Assembly: GCA_017506865.1 (NCBI GenBank)
Contig: JAFCMP010000090.1
Location: 1,297,929-1,361,928 of the forward strand
DNA: 64,000 nucleotides
Direction of reading: 5' to 3'
DNA from: Tribonema minus
Taxonomy: Eukaryota; Sar; Xanthophyceae; Tribonematales; Tribonemataceae
The notes under the pieces: generated by a model
What the model was told of the DNA's origin: nothing
Seen by the model: only the letters and a program-made list of their open reading frames with translations
The model's database searches: none
In this document: piece after piece, positions 1 through 8,246 of the stretch
Layout: each line of letters starts with the position of its first letter
Numbering within the stretch: the first letter of the stretch is position 1
Translations under genes and position numbers: made by a program

Positions 1-879
1 GCGGTTGACTTCGAGGCTGAACTGGGTGTTGTCCAGTGTGTGGTGAGGCACCTTCAGCACACCCTCCAGGATTCTGTTCTTACACACCTTGAACTGCTCA
101 TCACCATCCATGCGAATGCGAAGGTGGGCGCAAGCATCAACCCGTTCCGGATCAACCATTGGTTGCAGAGATTGGCCCGGCATATCCTTCGGGTCAGACA
201 GCACAAATACTTGGGTGATGCTGATCTTACCATTGACACGCTTGAAGCCGATTGCGATGATGAGCTGGCCCTTGTACTTGGTCTCCATGTCTATTTTTGA
301 GAGATTGAAGTTGAAGCGTCCGCCATCGGTCGTATCCGATGCCTTGAGCTGACACGCGGCATATGTGCCTGCGGCCATTTCCTGAGCTTTCAGTGCCACG
401 TCGACGTTAACTCCATCCGGCGACCAGGCGTGCTCCAGCACGTCGCGCAGACCTGTGACGTCCAACAGGGCTCCGAACGTGTCTTTCTCAAGGTGATGCA
501 TTTGACAGTCACTCCGAGCTATCTTGGATGCGCTACGCTTTGCGTTGCCCGCCGCCTTGCGCGCTTCGATATCCTTAGCCGATGTGTTTGCCGGTCTTGT
601 GTGGCCACTTTGGATGTTATTGTACGCTGGTGTGACTGTGCCGTCAGCCTTTAGCATCTTGCACTGAGACATGCATTTTCCCTGCTTTTGGATAAACTGC
701 TGCTGCTTGTTGTCGTCCTCGTCAAGCTCGTAGCCCCAGGACGTGTACACTTTCTTCATCTTTACAAGGGTTAGTTTTTTGCCTTTGTCACTTGCAAGCA
801 TGTCTGGTTTCTTAGACTTGCTGCAAAGCCGACTCTGCTCTCTTAGCTGCTCGGCCGTCTTGCGTGGCGCTTTGGTCAT
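1..879 (-). CDS. Hypothetical protein, 3' end outside window
   Basis: An open frame of 293 codons runs from an ATG at 879 off the left edge of the window, so the C-terminus is missing. The N-terminal third is basic and lysine-rich (starts MTKAPRKTAEQLR) and could bind nucleic acid. The middle holds a segment with an Asp followed after about 15 residues by QLKA, then a strand-rich stretch (IDMETKYKGQLIIAIGF). That spacing resembles a PD-(D/E)XK nuclease core, but this is a weak inference from pattern only. It is divergent from the next gene at 1065 across about 185 bases that are AT-rich and hold TTAAT and AATAAT runs suited to a promoter. I do not recognise the family. Confidence 0.75.
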   Translation of the reverse strand, partial: MTKAPRKTAEQLREQSRLCSKSKKPDMLASDKGKKLTLVKMKKVYTSWGYELDEDDNKQQQFIQKQGKCMSQCKMLKADGTVTPAYNNIQSGHTRPANTSAKDIEARKAAGNAKRSASKIARSDCQMHHLEKDTFGALLDVTGLRDVLEHAWSPDGVNVDVALKAQEMAAGTYAACQLKASDTTDGGRFNFNLSKIDMETKYKGQLIIAIGFKRVNGKISITQVFVLSDPKDMPGQSLQPMVDPERVDACAHLRIRMDGDEQFKVCKNRILEGVLKVPHHTLDNTQFSLEVNR

Positions 880-1064
880 GGTTGCAGTGACTGACGGTCA
901 GAGAAGTTGTGAGTGAGTGCTGCACATTGACGGGCAGCAAAATTTAATTGTTGCGCAGCCTGACGCATTAATACATTTTGCTCACACATAAATAATTCAA
1001 TGCGAATCATGTCAATGCCGCCGCTTGCGGGTCAGCACCAATAATTTGTTGCCTCATAACAAAC

Positions 1065-1505
1065 ATGGGTCGCCAGGCAGCCGTAGCTTTCGATACCGGC
1101 GTGCAGCTTCATATTGAGCGCACACCTGCGTGTGATGGTGAGCCCATTCCACTAAAGCAGCTCAAAGAATTTGTACGGGACACCTGCCCTGCTTTTGCGA
1201 TAAGGCGCAACGATGCGGATGGACTGCTACAAGTTGATGATGACTGCAAGTATCAATACTGTGACCCTGGAGATTTTGATCACAACTGCATCAGCCACAT
1301 TTCGCTGAGCTTCGTTTTCAGGCAATGCAGTGCCAACTTGTATGTTGGCCGGGTGGGCGCAGGTGGCCATGGCGATGCGTATGAGCGAGACTGGATGGCG
1401 CTGCTGGAATTCAGGAAAGAGGCAAGTACATGTGCAGGCGATCTCATGCTCACGTCGCAGACTGTTCGATGGCTATCTGCATGCTTCCTTGTGCCTTGGC
1501 AGTAA
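1065..1505 (+). CDS. Hypothetical protein, 146 aa
   Basis: Starts at an ATG at 1065 (MGRQAAVAFDTGVQLHIERT) shortly after an AT-rich intergenic stretch shared with the divergent gene on its left. The protein mixes acidic stretches (DADGLLQVDDDCKYQYCDPGD) with beta-type hydrophobic segments and has several cysteines but no metal-binding spacing I can name. No signal peptide or membrane segment. The following 230 bases up to the convergent gene at 1734 hold no gene I can support. Real coding is suggested by its balanced composition and clean start; function unknown. Confidence 0.5.
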   Translation: MGRQAAVAFDTGVQLHIERTPACDGEPIPLKQLKEFVRDTCPAFAIRRNDADGLLQVDDDCKYQYCDPGDFDHNCISHISLSFVFRQCSANLYVGRVGAGGHGDAYERDWMALLEFRKEASTCAGDLMLTSQTVRWLSACFLVPWQ

Positions 1506-1733
1506 GCCCGTTTTAGCTGTCGACAGCAACTGTTCAGTTTGTGAATGTGATGCAAAGAACTTGAGCATGCGCGTAGATGTCACACCAGCATCTATCACAG
1601 CTGATGCCATCTAACAGATGCAAGAGACCCTGATGCTGTGCAAAGCGTATGCGCATGCAGGTGGCTACTCAATGTCATGGAGCGACTTGAGCACAGACAC
1701 TCTACATTGCGAACTAGTTGTTCGATACGAATA

Positions 1734-2288
1734 TTAGAACTCTACCTCGAGCAAACTCATAACGTATTCGCGTTCTCTTTCGTAGTGCAGCCATTCTTCG
1801 ATTTGTACACCCTTGTTCAATCGAAACCAGCACAAGCGCATTATCTGGTCTGCATTGTCAAGGTTGCCATCTAAATCTCCTGCTAGCTTACGCTCGTCTC
1901 TTGCAATCTGGTCCTTTGCTGTGTCAAGGATATGTATTCTGGTCTTATCAGACAAACCGTGAACCTTAATCGCACCCCACACCTTCTCGAATCTCACCAG
2001 GTCACAGGCCTCGATGAAGTGGCAAAGTACGCTGACCAGCTCAGCTGTGTGCAGCGCTGTAACATCTAGGCCACGCCAAATTGCATCGAAGCATTCAGGC
2101 GATCGAATTGCTGCCATTTCAAGCAAGCTGTGTGATACAACAGCTTCGTGGTATTGCGGATGCCGATGCACTCTCAACTCTAAAACAAACGCTTGATCCC
2201 AGCAGGTCCATCCCCTCATCAATTTTACATTATCAGTTTCGATAGCTTCCAGAACTTTTGCATTTGTCACAAATCGAATACAGCACAT
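1734..2288 (-). CDS. Hypothetical helical protein (ankyrin-like?)
   Basis: 184 residues starting at the first ATG in frame (MCCIRFVTNAKVLEAIETDN). The sequence is built of short helical pairs with repeated patterns such as SLLEMAAIRSPECFDAI and LVSVLCHFIEACDLVRFEKVW, reminiscent of degenerate ankyrin-like or other alpha-solenoid repeats that giant viruses carry in many copies. No consensus ankyrin motif is present, so this is only a structural guess. No membrane segments. It is convergent with the gene to its left and divergent from the acidic protein gene at 2655, with about 360 bases between that carry promoter-like motifs. Confidence 0.6.
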   Translation of the reverse strand: MCCIRFVTNAKVLEAIETDNVKLMRGWTCWDQAFVLELRVHRHPQYHEAVVSHSLLEMAAIRSPECFDAIWRGLDVTALHTAELVSVLCHFIEACDLVRFEKVWGAIKVHGLSDKTRIHILDTAKDQIARDERKLAGDLDGNLDNADQIMRLCWFRLNKGVQIEEWLHYEREREYVMSLLEVEF

Positions 2289-2654
2289 TCTTTTTAACAC
2301 TCAACCTCATATAATCATCTCACAGGGTTAAACACACGCTAAGTTGCATAATGCTGTGCTGTCACTGAATGTAGGTTAAGCACAAATGCTAGCAGTCCTA
2401 ACCTGCAGATAAGCATAAGCAGGTCATAGCATGGTGCCACACACACCCTACATGGTCACCTTGAGGTTAAATTCGAACTCAGATTCGTGTTGAATTTTTT
2501 GTAGTTGAAGTACGCCCCGAATCTTGGTGGCATTATGTGCCAGGTGTGTATACTAGCAGATTCGTGGGGATATAATCCCCCGAATCCCCAGAGCACATAT
2601 ATACTTGCAGCTGCTCACAGCCTCTGCATTCACTCTCCTACCTCACAGCCAGCC
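2289..2654. promoter_or_regulatory. Divergent promoter region with TATA box and CAGATTCG motif
   Basis: This 366-base gap holds no gene. It contains CAGATTCG at 2480-2487, a shorter form of the motif found at 16.34 kb and 30.99 kb, and a TATA-like CATATATA at 2596-2603. The TATA-like box sits 52 bases before the ATG at 2655, followed by a pyrimidine-rich leader (CTCTCCTACCTCACAG), an arrangement like a eukaryotic or giant-virus promoter for the downstream gene. Confidence 0.5.
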
Positions 2655-3206
2655 ATGTCTGCTGCTGACTGCAACCCCTCTATCTGGGAGAGCGAAGCTG
2701 AGGTTGCTTCTGATGTAGAGGTCTCCAGTGATGAGAGTGAAGTCTCCAGCAGCGATGCTGATACATCAGATCAAGCCTTCATAGCTGAATCAAGTGAAGA
2801 GGAGTACTCTGACAGCGCTTCAGATGAGGAGGCATCAGCACAGTCAAGTGGCGAGCCAGACACGGAACAACAGCCAGAGCCTGCGCGCGAGACACGTGAG
2901 CGCGGGACGCCGTGTGTCGAAACAAAAGAGAGGCGCAGCAGGCGCGTCATTCTCGATACTGACGACGAAGAGGTACTGGTGGTTGATGCAGTTGTCAGTG
3001 ACATTGCGACACCAATGCCTCGTGTTTTCTCTCCACACACTCCCCCGTCAGAGGATGGTTACAACAGCGCTTTTGAGTGCGCTTCTCAAGGCGAGGTGGA
3101 TATGGACGAGACCAGTGGTGACTCTGCCCTCTGCAGCAAGCGTCTTAAGGAAGCCGCCGACAGTCTGACACTCCGCAACAAGAAGCGCGTGAAGCGGGCG
3201 CTTTAG
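2655..3206 (+). CDS. Acidic serine-rich protein with basic tail
   Basis: 183 residues. The ATG at 2655 (MSAADCNPSIWESEAE) is chosen over upstream in-frame codons because it follows a TATA-like box and leader at the right distance. Residues about 10-85 are dominated by Ser, Asp and Glu (SSDESEVSSSDADTSDQ), with many casein-kinase-2 type sites. The middle has a basic patch (KERRSRR) followed by another acidic run, and the C-terminus is strongly basic (LRNKKRVKRAL), which looks like a nuclear localisation signal. Intrinsically disordered; could be a transcription or chromatin accessory protein. No family is recognised. Confidence 0.65.
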   Translation: MSAADCNPSIWESEAEVASDVEVSSDESEVSSSDADTSDQAFIAESSEEEYSDSASDEEASAQSSGEPDTEQQPEPARETRERGTPCVETKERRSRRVILDTDDEEVLVVDAVVSDIATPMPRVFSPHTPPSEDGYNSAFECASQGEVDMDETSGDSALCSKRLKEAADSLTLRNKKRVKRAL

Positions 3207-3353
3207 AGTGATGCAAAACCCTTGATTGTAAATTCAACATTCCATGCTTTTACATGATCTCTTATGCACTTGCTGTGTTGCTGCAAGGTGCTATTACCAC
3301 GCCAGGTGAGTGCTTCAGCTTATGCTGTAGCTTGTGGTATAGCTGCTTGCTGC

Positions 3354-4364
3354 CTACGTTGCATGTGCATGGTTCTTGACCATTGCCCCCACAAAGTGAC
3401 TTCTTTCTGGGTCCTCCACATATTGAGTATAGCTGGTGTATCTCATGGTGTCAATGTCAGTTGCAGCTATTGCATCCTTAACGCTCTCTGGCATTTCCAC
3501 TTCGCACACTGAAGCGCGACTTTCGATGTCAGCCTCATTGCAGCCCATTTTGACATATGCGAACCCGTAACGTATGCCGCGAGCTCCCCAGTTGTCGCCC
3601 CAGCTGGACCTGACAACCCAATACGCGTCGTCAAAGCCAGGTTCAGCAAAGTTTACCTCCTCATTTGCCCATCCCACCACCTCCACAGCGTGATAACCAA
3701 TTTGCCTAGAGCCAGGTGTCACTTGGTATATGGCCAGGCCGTCATACTTGTACAGGTCTTCATGAACGCGCAGCGTGCCCACTATAGGCCCGTTCAGCAG
3801 GGCTTTTTTCATCCTGACAATGTTGGCATCTATCACCTGCTGTCTCACGTTCTCAGGTACTGTGGCAGGATCGATACACAAGTCGCGTCCAGTGTTTTTG
3901 ACGGTGCGCACTCTCAAAACACCCTCTGTGATGGCTTTGCAGGGTGCAGTGTCTGTTGCAACGTAGGGAAACTCTTCCTCTAAAGGTATGCCTGCATCAG
4001 TGAGTTGGGGCAAGTCGTAGGTCCCCTCTGGTGAGCCGCCGGTGTTACATCCTTCATGACCGCTCCAGCATGATATGAGGTACTGCGGACTGAGATGATT
4101 TCTGCCCCACTGCCCGCCGCTGCGCAGGTTAATAGTGTCGCTCATCATGTCACATACACTGAGCGCCCAGCATGCAGCACAGCCCTTCTGGTTTCTCACT
4201 GGCACCAGAAACCGTTCCTTCCACTTGAAATAGGTAGGCAGGTCGTCTGGGGCTGCTGCCGCCACTGCTGTGTAGATGCGGCGTCTGTTGATGTACAACA
4301 GCGTAAGCAGCACCCCTAAGCATACACCTACTACTGCTGCGACAGCGATGGTTCTCGCCCCCAT
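3354..4364 (-). CDS. Papain-like (C1A) cysteine protease with N-terminal membrane anchor
   Basis: 336 residues. Residues about 5-25 form one hydrophobic segment (VAAVVGVCLGVLLTLLYI) followed by RRR, i.e. a signal anchor. The catalytic domain begins directly after it without an inhibitory prodomain: NQKGCAACWALS carries the nucleophile Cys65, LSPQYLISC follows as in cathepsins, and GYHAVEVVGW carries the active-site His225, with the SSWGDNWGARGI block near 255. Small C1 proteases with an anchor and no propeptide occur in several giant viruses; possible roles are virion protein maturation or host protein breakdown. Only 46 bases separate its start from the divergent gene at 4411, and both starts are preceded by TATA-like AT-rich runs. 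Confidence 0.85.
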   Translation of the reverse strand: MGARTIAVAAVVGVCLGVLLTLLYINRRRIYTAVAAAAPDDLPTYFKWKERFLVPVRNQKGCAACWALSVCDMMSDTINLRSGGQWGRNHLSPQYLISCWSGHEGCNTGGSPEGTYDLPQLTDAGIPLEEEFPYVATDTAPCKAITEGVLRVRTVKNTGRDLCIDPATVPENVRQQVIDANIVRMKKALLNGPIVGTLRVHEDLYKYDGLAIYQVTPGSRQIGYHAVEVVGWANEEVNFAEPGFDDAYWVVRSSWGDNWGARGIRYGFAYVKMGCNEADIESRASVCEVEMPESVKDAIAATDIDTMRYTSYTQYVEDPERSHFVGAMVKNHAHAT

Positions 4365-4410
4365 GTTATTTTATATAGCTTTATACAGATAATATAGTAA
4401 CCGCTACAAC

Positions 4411-4956
4411 ATGTGTGATACACATCGTAGGAAACGGGGCGCGAAAGCACCATTTGTGTGCCCTGCCCTGCCCCTCACAGTAGCATCGCCCAGGAGCCTT
4501 ATCGAACATCTCAACAGCTTTTACACATGTCAGAGGTGTGGTGAGCGCGTACCATTGATCGCCGGCGGAGATCCGGCCCGCGAGCTTAAAGTAATCGAAC
4601 ACCTTGACATGCATTTCAAATCACGTACTTTGCCTGCACATGCACCTGTTGTTGCACATGCACCTGTTGTTGCACTGCCCAACTCTGTTGTAGAAACGCC
4701 TGTCACTTGCAACATGGACATGAGTCCTGCAGCAGCCGACACGTTCAATTTCATAGTTGCTGATGTTGACGTCCAGCCATGCGCAGTGTGTGGCGACCCT
4801 CTTGAGCTGTGCTTTGACCACGACTTTGATGAGTGGATCTTTGTTGACGCTTTAGAAATTGCAGACCAACGTGTACACACCGTTTGCTCAGAGTACCTGG
4901 ACTTCAATAAAATGGAAACTGTGCCCCAAAGTCATCAAATATTTTCTGCTGTCTAA
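4411..4956 (+). CDS. Pcf11-like double zinc-finger protein
   Basis: 181 residues. Two zinc-finger modules match the pair found near the C-terminus of Pcf11 and plant PCFS4, factors for mRNA 3'-end cleavage and transcription termination. Finger 1 has CQRCGERVP followed by HLDMHFKS (C2H2), like the HxDWHF finger of Pcf11. Finger 2 has CAVCGDPLELCFD, then DEWIFVDALEI and a final HTVC, which copies the layout CxxC-acidic-EEW-x-DA-HxxC. The RNA polymerase CTD-interaction domain of cellular Pcf11 is absent, so this is a stand-alone finger protein; it may redirect or block host 3'-end processing. Between the fingers lies a perfect direct repeat (APVVAHAPVVA). It heads a plus-strand cluster with the next two genes. 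The Pcf11 match is from motif memory, not a search. Confidence 0.7.
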   Translation: MCDTHRRKRGAKAPFVCPALPLTVASPRSLIEHLNSFYTCQRCGERVPLIAGGDPARELKVIEHLDMHFKSRTLPAHAPVVAHAPVVALPNSVVETPVTCNMDMSPAAADTFNFIVADVDVQPCAVCGDPLELCFDHDFDEWIFVDALEIADQRVHTVCSEYLDFNKMETVPQSHQIFSAV

Positions 4957-4976
4957 ATTACGTGTGCAATAAATAA

Positions 4977-5378
4977 ATGGCTGACGGTGTGCCCATCATA
5001 ATACAAGGCAACCCATCACAACCACCAGTCGTCACAACAGTGCAGCGGCCGAGCAGCAGCGGAGGCACAAAGGCGTGGATCAAAATTGGTGTCATAGTAA
5101 TTGTGTCCGGCTTGATCGGCGCAGCACTGCTGGCAGCAGTGCAGCAGGGTGTGATCAACATAAACCTGCCTGGCAAGGCACGTGCTACGCGGCGCAGAGG
5201 GTGGGACACGGACCAAGACACTGACGACGAGGGGATAGAGTCACCTACTGTGGAAAGGCGGCGGCGTCACATCAGGCGCAGCAACTCGCGGAGGACATCA
5301 CCAGCACCGATAGCCGATAACGCACCGCCCGGCTCTGGAACACGATGGACCCCGATCGAAGTGCTCGCACAAGCATGA
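4977..5378 (+). CDS. Single-pass membrane protein with basic tail
   Basis: 133 residues starting at an ATG 20 bases after the preceding stop, behind GCAATAAATAA. Residues about 38-60 form one membrane segment (IGVIVIVSGLIGAALLAAV). The short N-terminal part is Pro/Ser-rich, and the C-terminal half is strongly charged with Arg clusters (ARATRRRGWD, ERRRRHIRRSNSRR). Topology with a basic cytoplasmic tail is likely. Its stop overlaps the next start as ATGA, so the two may be translated from the same mRNA. Unknown family; small virion or ER membrane proteins of this build are frequent in giant viruses. Confidence 0.65.
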   Translation: MADGVPIIIQGNPSQPPVVTTVQRPSSSGGTKAWIKIGVIVIVSGLIGAALLAAVQQGVININLPGKARATRRRGWDTDQDTDDEGIESPTVERRRRHIRRSNSRRTSPAPIADNAPPGSGTRWTPIEVLAQA

Positions 5379-6109
5379 GTGTGCCGCACCCGCAGCAGTC
5401 TATAGAAACAATAGTGAACTTGTTTGCTGAGCCTGTGCACGTTCAGACTGCTGTGGAGGCTGAGATGGGGTATGCTGACGGAAAGGGCAAGTTCACAAAG
5501 TGCGTGCCTGAGCCTCAATTTCAAGCAATCAAGAGCCTGTTGGAATCAGCTACATGGACAAAGTATGATGCGGACTGGCGGGTTCGCGTAAGCTACAAGA
5601 TCAAAGATGAGGAAAATCATGACATGCTCTCGCTGAGCTATGTGGACGACCCTAGCACAGTGCAGTGCTGCAAGCACTTTGTTGTGGAGCCGGTGCTGTG
5701 GTTTTGCGGCGAGCGGGCAATCAACGTGATGGTGTCTACCAGGAAGCGTGTTTGCGTACCACCTCCTCATCCCGGCACACGATACAGCAGTGTGACCATC
5801 ACCAGGTTCAAGGAATATGTGAGAAACAGCTCCGCAGCACCTGGCGTGTCATGGGCCTACAGGATCGGCGTGGTGTGGGAGGGGACATGCGTCAAGGGTG
5901 CATATGCTGCTGCGCCTCGTTTCACTGTGAACATTACTATGCGACGTGATCAGAGTGCGCAAGGCTATGTGCCATGCGCAAACAAGGGCATGCAGACATC
6001 GCTGGCGAGGAACATGCACGGCAAGGTGGAGGACATGCTGAAGGCAGGGGAATATAGGCTGGAGAAAGTCGGTATTATCCCTGTGCAGGGGTACAAGTTC
6101 AGTGCTTAA
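5375..6109 (+). CDS. Possible RNA-triphosphatase-like (CYTH fold) protein
   Basis: 244 residues from the ATG at 5375, whose ATGA overlaps the previous stop; an in-frame ATG at 5345 would add 10 residues. The order of elements resembles the tunnel-fold mRNA-capping triphosphatases of fungi and giant viruses: an early VEAEMGYADGKGKF strand, then VPEPQFQAIKSLLES helix, a long antiparallel strand series, INVMVSTRKRV, RFKEYVRNSS, and WAYRIGVVWEG. The match is by pattern and loose, and the metal-binding signature is not well kept, so capping activity cannot be claimed. Lying beside a Pcf11-like gene, it would fit an mRNA-end module. Otherwise an unknown virion or regulatory protein. Confidence 0.5.
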   Translation: MSVPHPQQSIETIVNLFAEPVHVQTAVEAEMGYADGKGKFTKCVPEPQFQAIKSLLESATWTKYDADWRVRVSYKIKDEENHDMLSLSYVDDPSTVQCCKHFVVEPVLWFCGERAINVMVSTRKRVCVPPPHPGTRYSSVTITRFKEYVRNSSAAPGVSWAYRIGVVWEGTCVKGAYAAAPRFTVNITMRRDQSAQGYVPCANKGMQTSLARNMHGKVEDMLKAGEYRLEKVGIIPVQGYKFSA

Positions 6110-6835
6110 GATACAAAAATTTGAACTGCAGCTTTTACGCTGGCGGAGTCATAACCCCCTGTCCATTGGGGGGTGTTCTCCCCCCCTCCAGCTTGCCTGT
6201 GTGGCAGCGCTGGTGAAGGCAAACCCGGTGGAAGACCAAATCAGGTGATTCCATTATAACTAACGGACTGCAGCGAAACAAATAGACACAATCTCTAAGA
6301 GACACTTCTACCCGACAGTGCCTCTGCTCTATTCTTGCAAGAAACTCTCCACAAAGCATTTGTACAGCCAACGGAAAGGGGCGCAGAATGCGCTCATCGC
6401 CGGAGACGTTCTAAAACCACGCGGTGCCGGAACATCGTGGGGTTCACAGGGACACAGGCTAAGCCTGTCGTGGGTACACATCTACTTGGGGCATGTGGGG
6501 GGGTGAGACGCAAAGTGGATGTGTCTCAGATGGGAAGGAGACGCAGAGTGGCTGCGTCTCACGGCGCGACGCGGAAGGCTATGACGGCGACATGTAGCGC
6601 GCGCAGTGCGAGACGATAATCCGTCCCCAGGGCAGCCGATGGGTACATGACCCCGTGAGCTTCATCCTGTGGGCAGGAAAACGAAAGCAGCAGCAAATAC
6701 ACCAAGCAAGTGTGAGCTCAAGTGTGAGCATGTAATTTGTGTGCATACTGTGTACGTGATTCCCTGCTTCATTTTGTGCGTGTGAGCAAATCCATACAGT
6801 ACATTCAAAGTGTACTGACCTGTCTGCCCTTCTTG
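6110..6835. ncRNA. Hairpin cluster, candidate structured RNA (core 6381-6560)
   Basis: No protein gene is supported in this 726-base gap. Within 180 bases there are five short inverted repeats in a row: GCGCA-GAA-TGCGC at 6381-6393; CCACG/CGTGG at 6417-6440; ACAGGCT-A-AGCCTGT at 6454-6468; GAGACGCAAAGTGGATGTGTCTC (imperfect arms GAGACGCA/TGTGTCTC) at 6505-6527; and arms GAGACGCAG/CTGCGTCTC around AGTGG at 6538-6560. The last two are tandem copies of one hairpin with compensating differences in the arms. A further C-run/G-run hairpin sits at 6154-6171 just after the upstream gene. Such density suggests a folded non-coding RNA or a set of 3'-end hairpins. No tRNA or snRNA family is recognised. 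Confidence 0.4.
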
Positions 6836-7396
6836 CTAATCGAAGATATTGTTGATGTCGATGTCGCCAAAGCCCGTATCGAGGGCGGCTGCGAGGGTGG
6901 CTTCACCGCCGTAGGCCGCCAACATGGCGTCTAAGGCAGCTATCGAAGCTGTGTGCGGAAGCTCCGCAGCACCCATCCCTGTCTGCAAGTCCATGGGAGC
7001 CCATGGCTGCATGGCGACATCAGGCTGCATAGCAGCAGCAGCCTGTGCAGCAGCAGGCACTGGATGGCCCACGGCGCCGTGCAGTCGCAGAGCCCAGGCC
7101 TCCTTTGACTGCGGTGTGTGGAACACCGTCACGGGGGGGCGGTTATCGGGGCGGGGGTCGGCATGCGCCCCCGCCGCCCACTCCAGCGCCTTCACCACAT
7201 CCTTCCAGCAGTTGAAGACTCCAGTGAACTGCCCCATGAAGGTGGCGGGGTTGACGGCAAAAGCAAAGTGGTCGGACGCTCCAAGCGCTACCATCTGCTC
7301 CGTGACGTCCCACACCCCCAGGTGAGACAGATTGTTGCTGCTGAAATTGGGGTCCGTAACGACCTTGAGTACGGCACCGCTTATGGCCGTTGCCAT
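6836..7396 (-). CDS. Hypothetical Ala-rich protein, 186 aa
   Basis: The start at 7396 (MATAISGAVLKVVTDPNFSS) is the first convincing ATG; in-frame codons further upstream encode an unlikely leader. The N-terminal half looks globular (LGVWDVTEQMVALGASDHF, FNCWKDVVKALEWAAG), while the C-terminal half is low in complexity with runs of Ala, Met, Pro and Gln (PAAAQAAAAMQPDVAMQPW) and ends in an acidic GFGDIDINNIFD. A short acidic, aromatic-ended tail of this type often acts as a protein-docking peptide. No membrane segment or known domain. Function unknown. Confidence 0.5.
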   Translation of the reverse strand: MATAISGAVLKVVTDPNFSSNNLSHLGVWDVTEQMVALGASDHFAFAVNPATFMGQFTGVFNCWKDVVKALEWAAGAHADPRPDNRPPVTVFHTPQSKEAWALRLHGAVGHPVPAAAQAAAAMQPDVAMQPWAPMDLQTGMGAAELPHTASIAALDAMLAAYGGEATLAAALDTGFGDIDINNIFD

Positions 7397-7838
7397 GATT
7401 TCGGTCCGGCAAACTTCCGCACGTTCCACGAGGTGGGGGTCGGACAGCTGCCAGAAACCACACACACAACGAGAAAAAAAATAACATGGGTCATGATAGG
7501 TCTTGGCAAACTTCAAAAAATGCTACAAAATTTCAAAATTCCTTAAAAATCAAAGCAGTCAAGGAAATTGCATAGCTTGATCAGAATCACAGGCACATTA
7601 TACAAGACCCATTCCCATGTGATTGCTGTCATTAACGTCACCTACACCGAGGTTTTGACACAATGGTATCATACCACCCGCATTGCCGGATCTTGCGATA
7701 GATGAAGTTTACATCACGCGGCCCATGCACCTGCTTATAGATTCTGCTGCTGTGGTAGACTAGCAATTCTGAACCATCCTGACACAATCTTCCACCAGAG
7801 CGGAGACATTGCCAGCAGCAGCACTGGGTGATCGTGAT
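7397..7838. other. Intergenic stretch
   Basis: AT-rich just upstream of the gene at 7396 (runs of A and a GAGAAAAAAAATAAC segment near 7470-7485), then mixed sequence. I see no gene, clear repeat or RNA here. Confidence 0.4.
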
Positions 7839-8246
7839 TCAGCGGACGCTATGAGGACCAATGCCGTACCACTGCAACCCTTGAGGCAGCCAAGAGGGGC
7901 TGGCTGTTGCTCTGACCTTGGAAGTAGGCACGTCGCGCTCCACGATCATCTGTGCCGAGGCGAGCTCCGAGATCATGGTGGCGAGAGCCAGTTGCTTGAC
8001 TTCATCATTTGAGTGTTTGAGCGACATCGTCTGGTTATGCACGATCTGCGTGGGCGACAAGAGAGCAGGGGGTAGCAGATTGGAATGCTGGAGAAGAGAC
8101 CGAGTTGCCGTCTTAGAGCGCTCACAGCGCTCTTGCACGCACCAGCTCTTCAGCCACAAGAGCGGGGTCGCGCCAAATTTGTGAAAGTATCTCATGTACT
8201 TTGCACGCTCCAGAAGTGATGCGCATCGCTCAAGGCCTGTGGGCAT
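7839..8246 (-). CDS. Weakly supported hypothetical protein
   Basis: 135 residues from the first in-frame ATG (MPTGLERCASLLERAKYMRY). The C-terminal half looks like a coherent helical unit (SNDEVKQLALATMISELASAQ) followed by a Trp/Pro-rich end. There is no recognisable domain, and the open frame could be chance. No strong TATA-like element is seen upstream. Confidence 0.3.
   Translation of the reverse strand: MPTGLERCASLLERAKYMRYFHKFGATPLLWLKSWCVQERCERSKTATRSLLQHSNLLPPALLSPTQIVHNQTMSLKHSNDEVKQLALATMISELASAQMIVERDVPTSKVRATASPSWLPQGLQWYGIGPHSVR

Noticed and set aside
4041-4319. Plus-strand frame within the protease gene
   Set aside because: Fully covered by the papain-like protease on the minus strand.
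6137-6180. tRNA or riboswitch after the 5375 gene
   Set aside because: The C-run/G-run pairing is a simple hairpin without cloverleaf arms or a known ligand-binding core.
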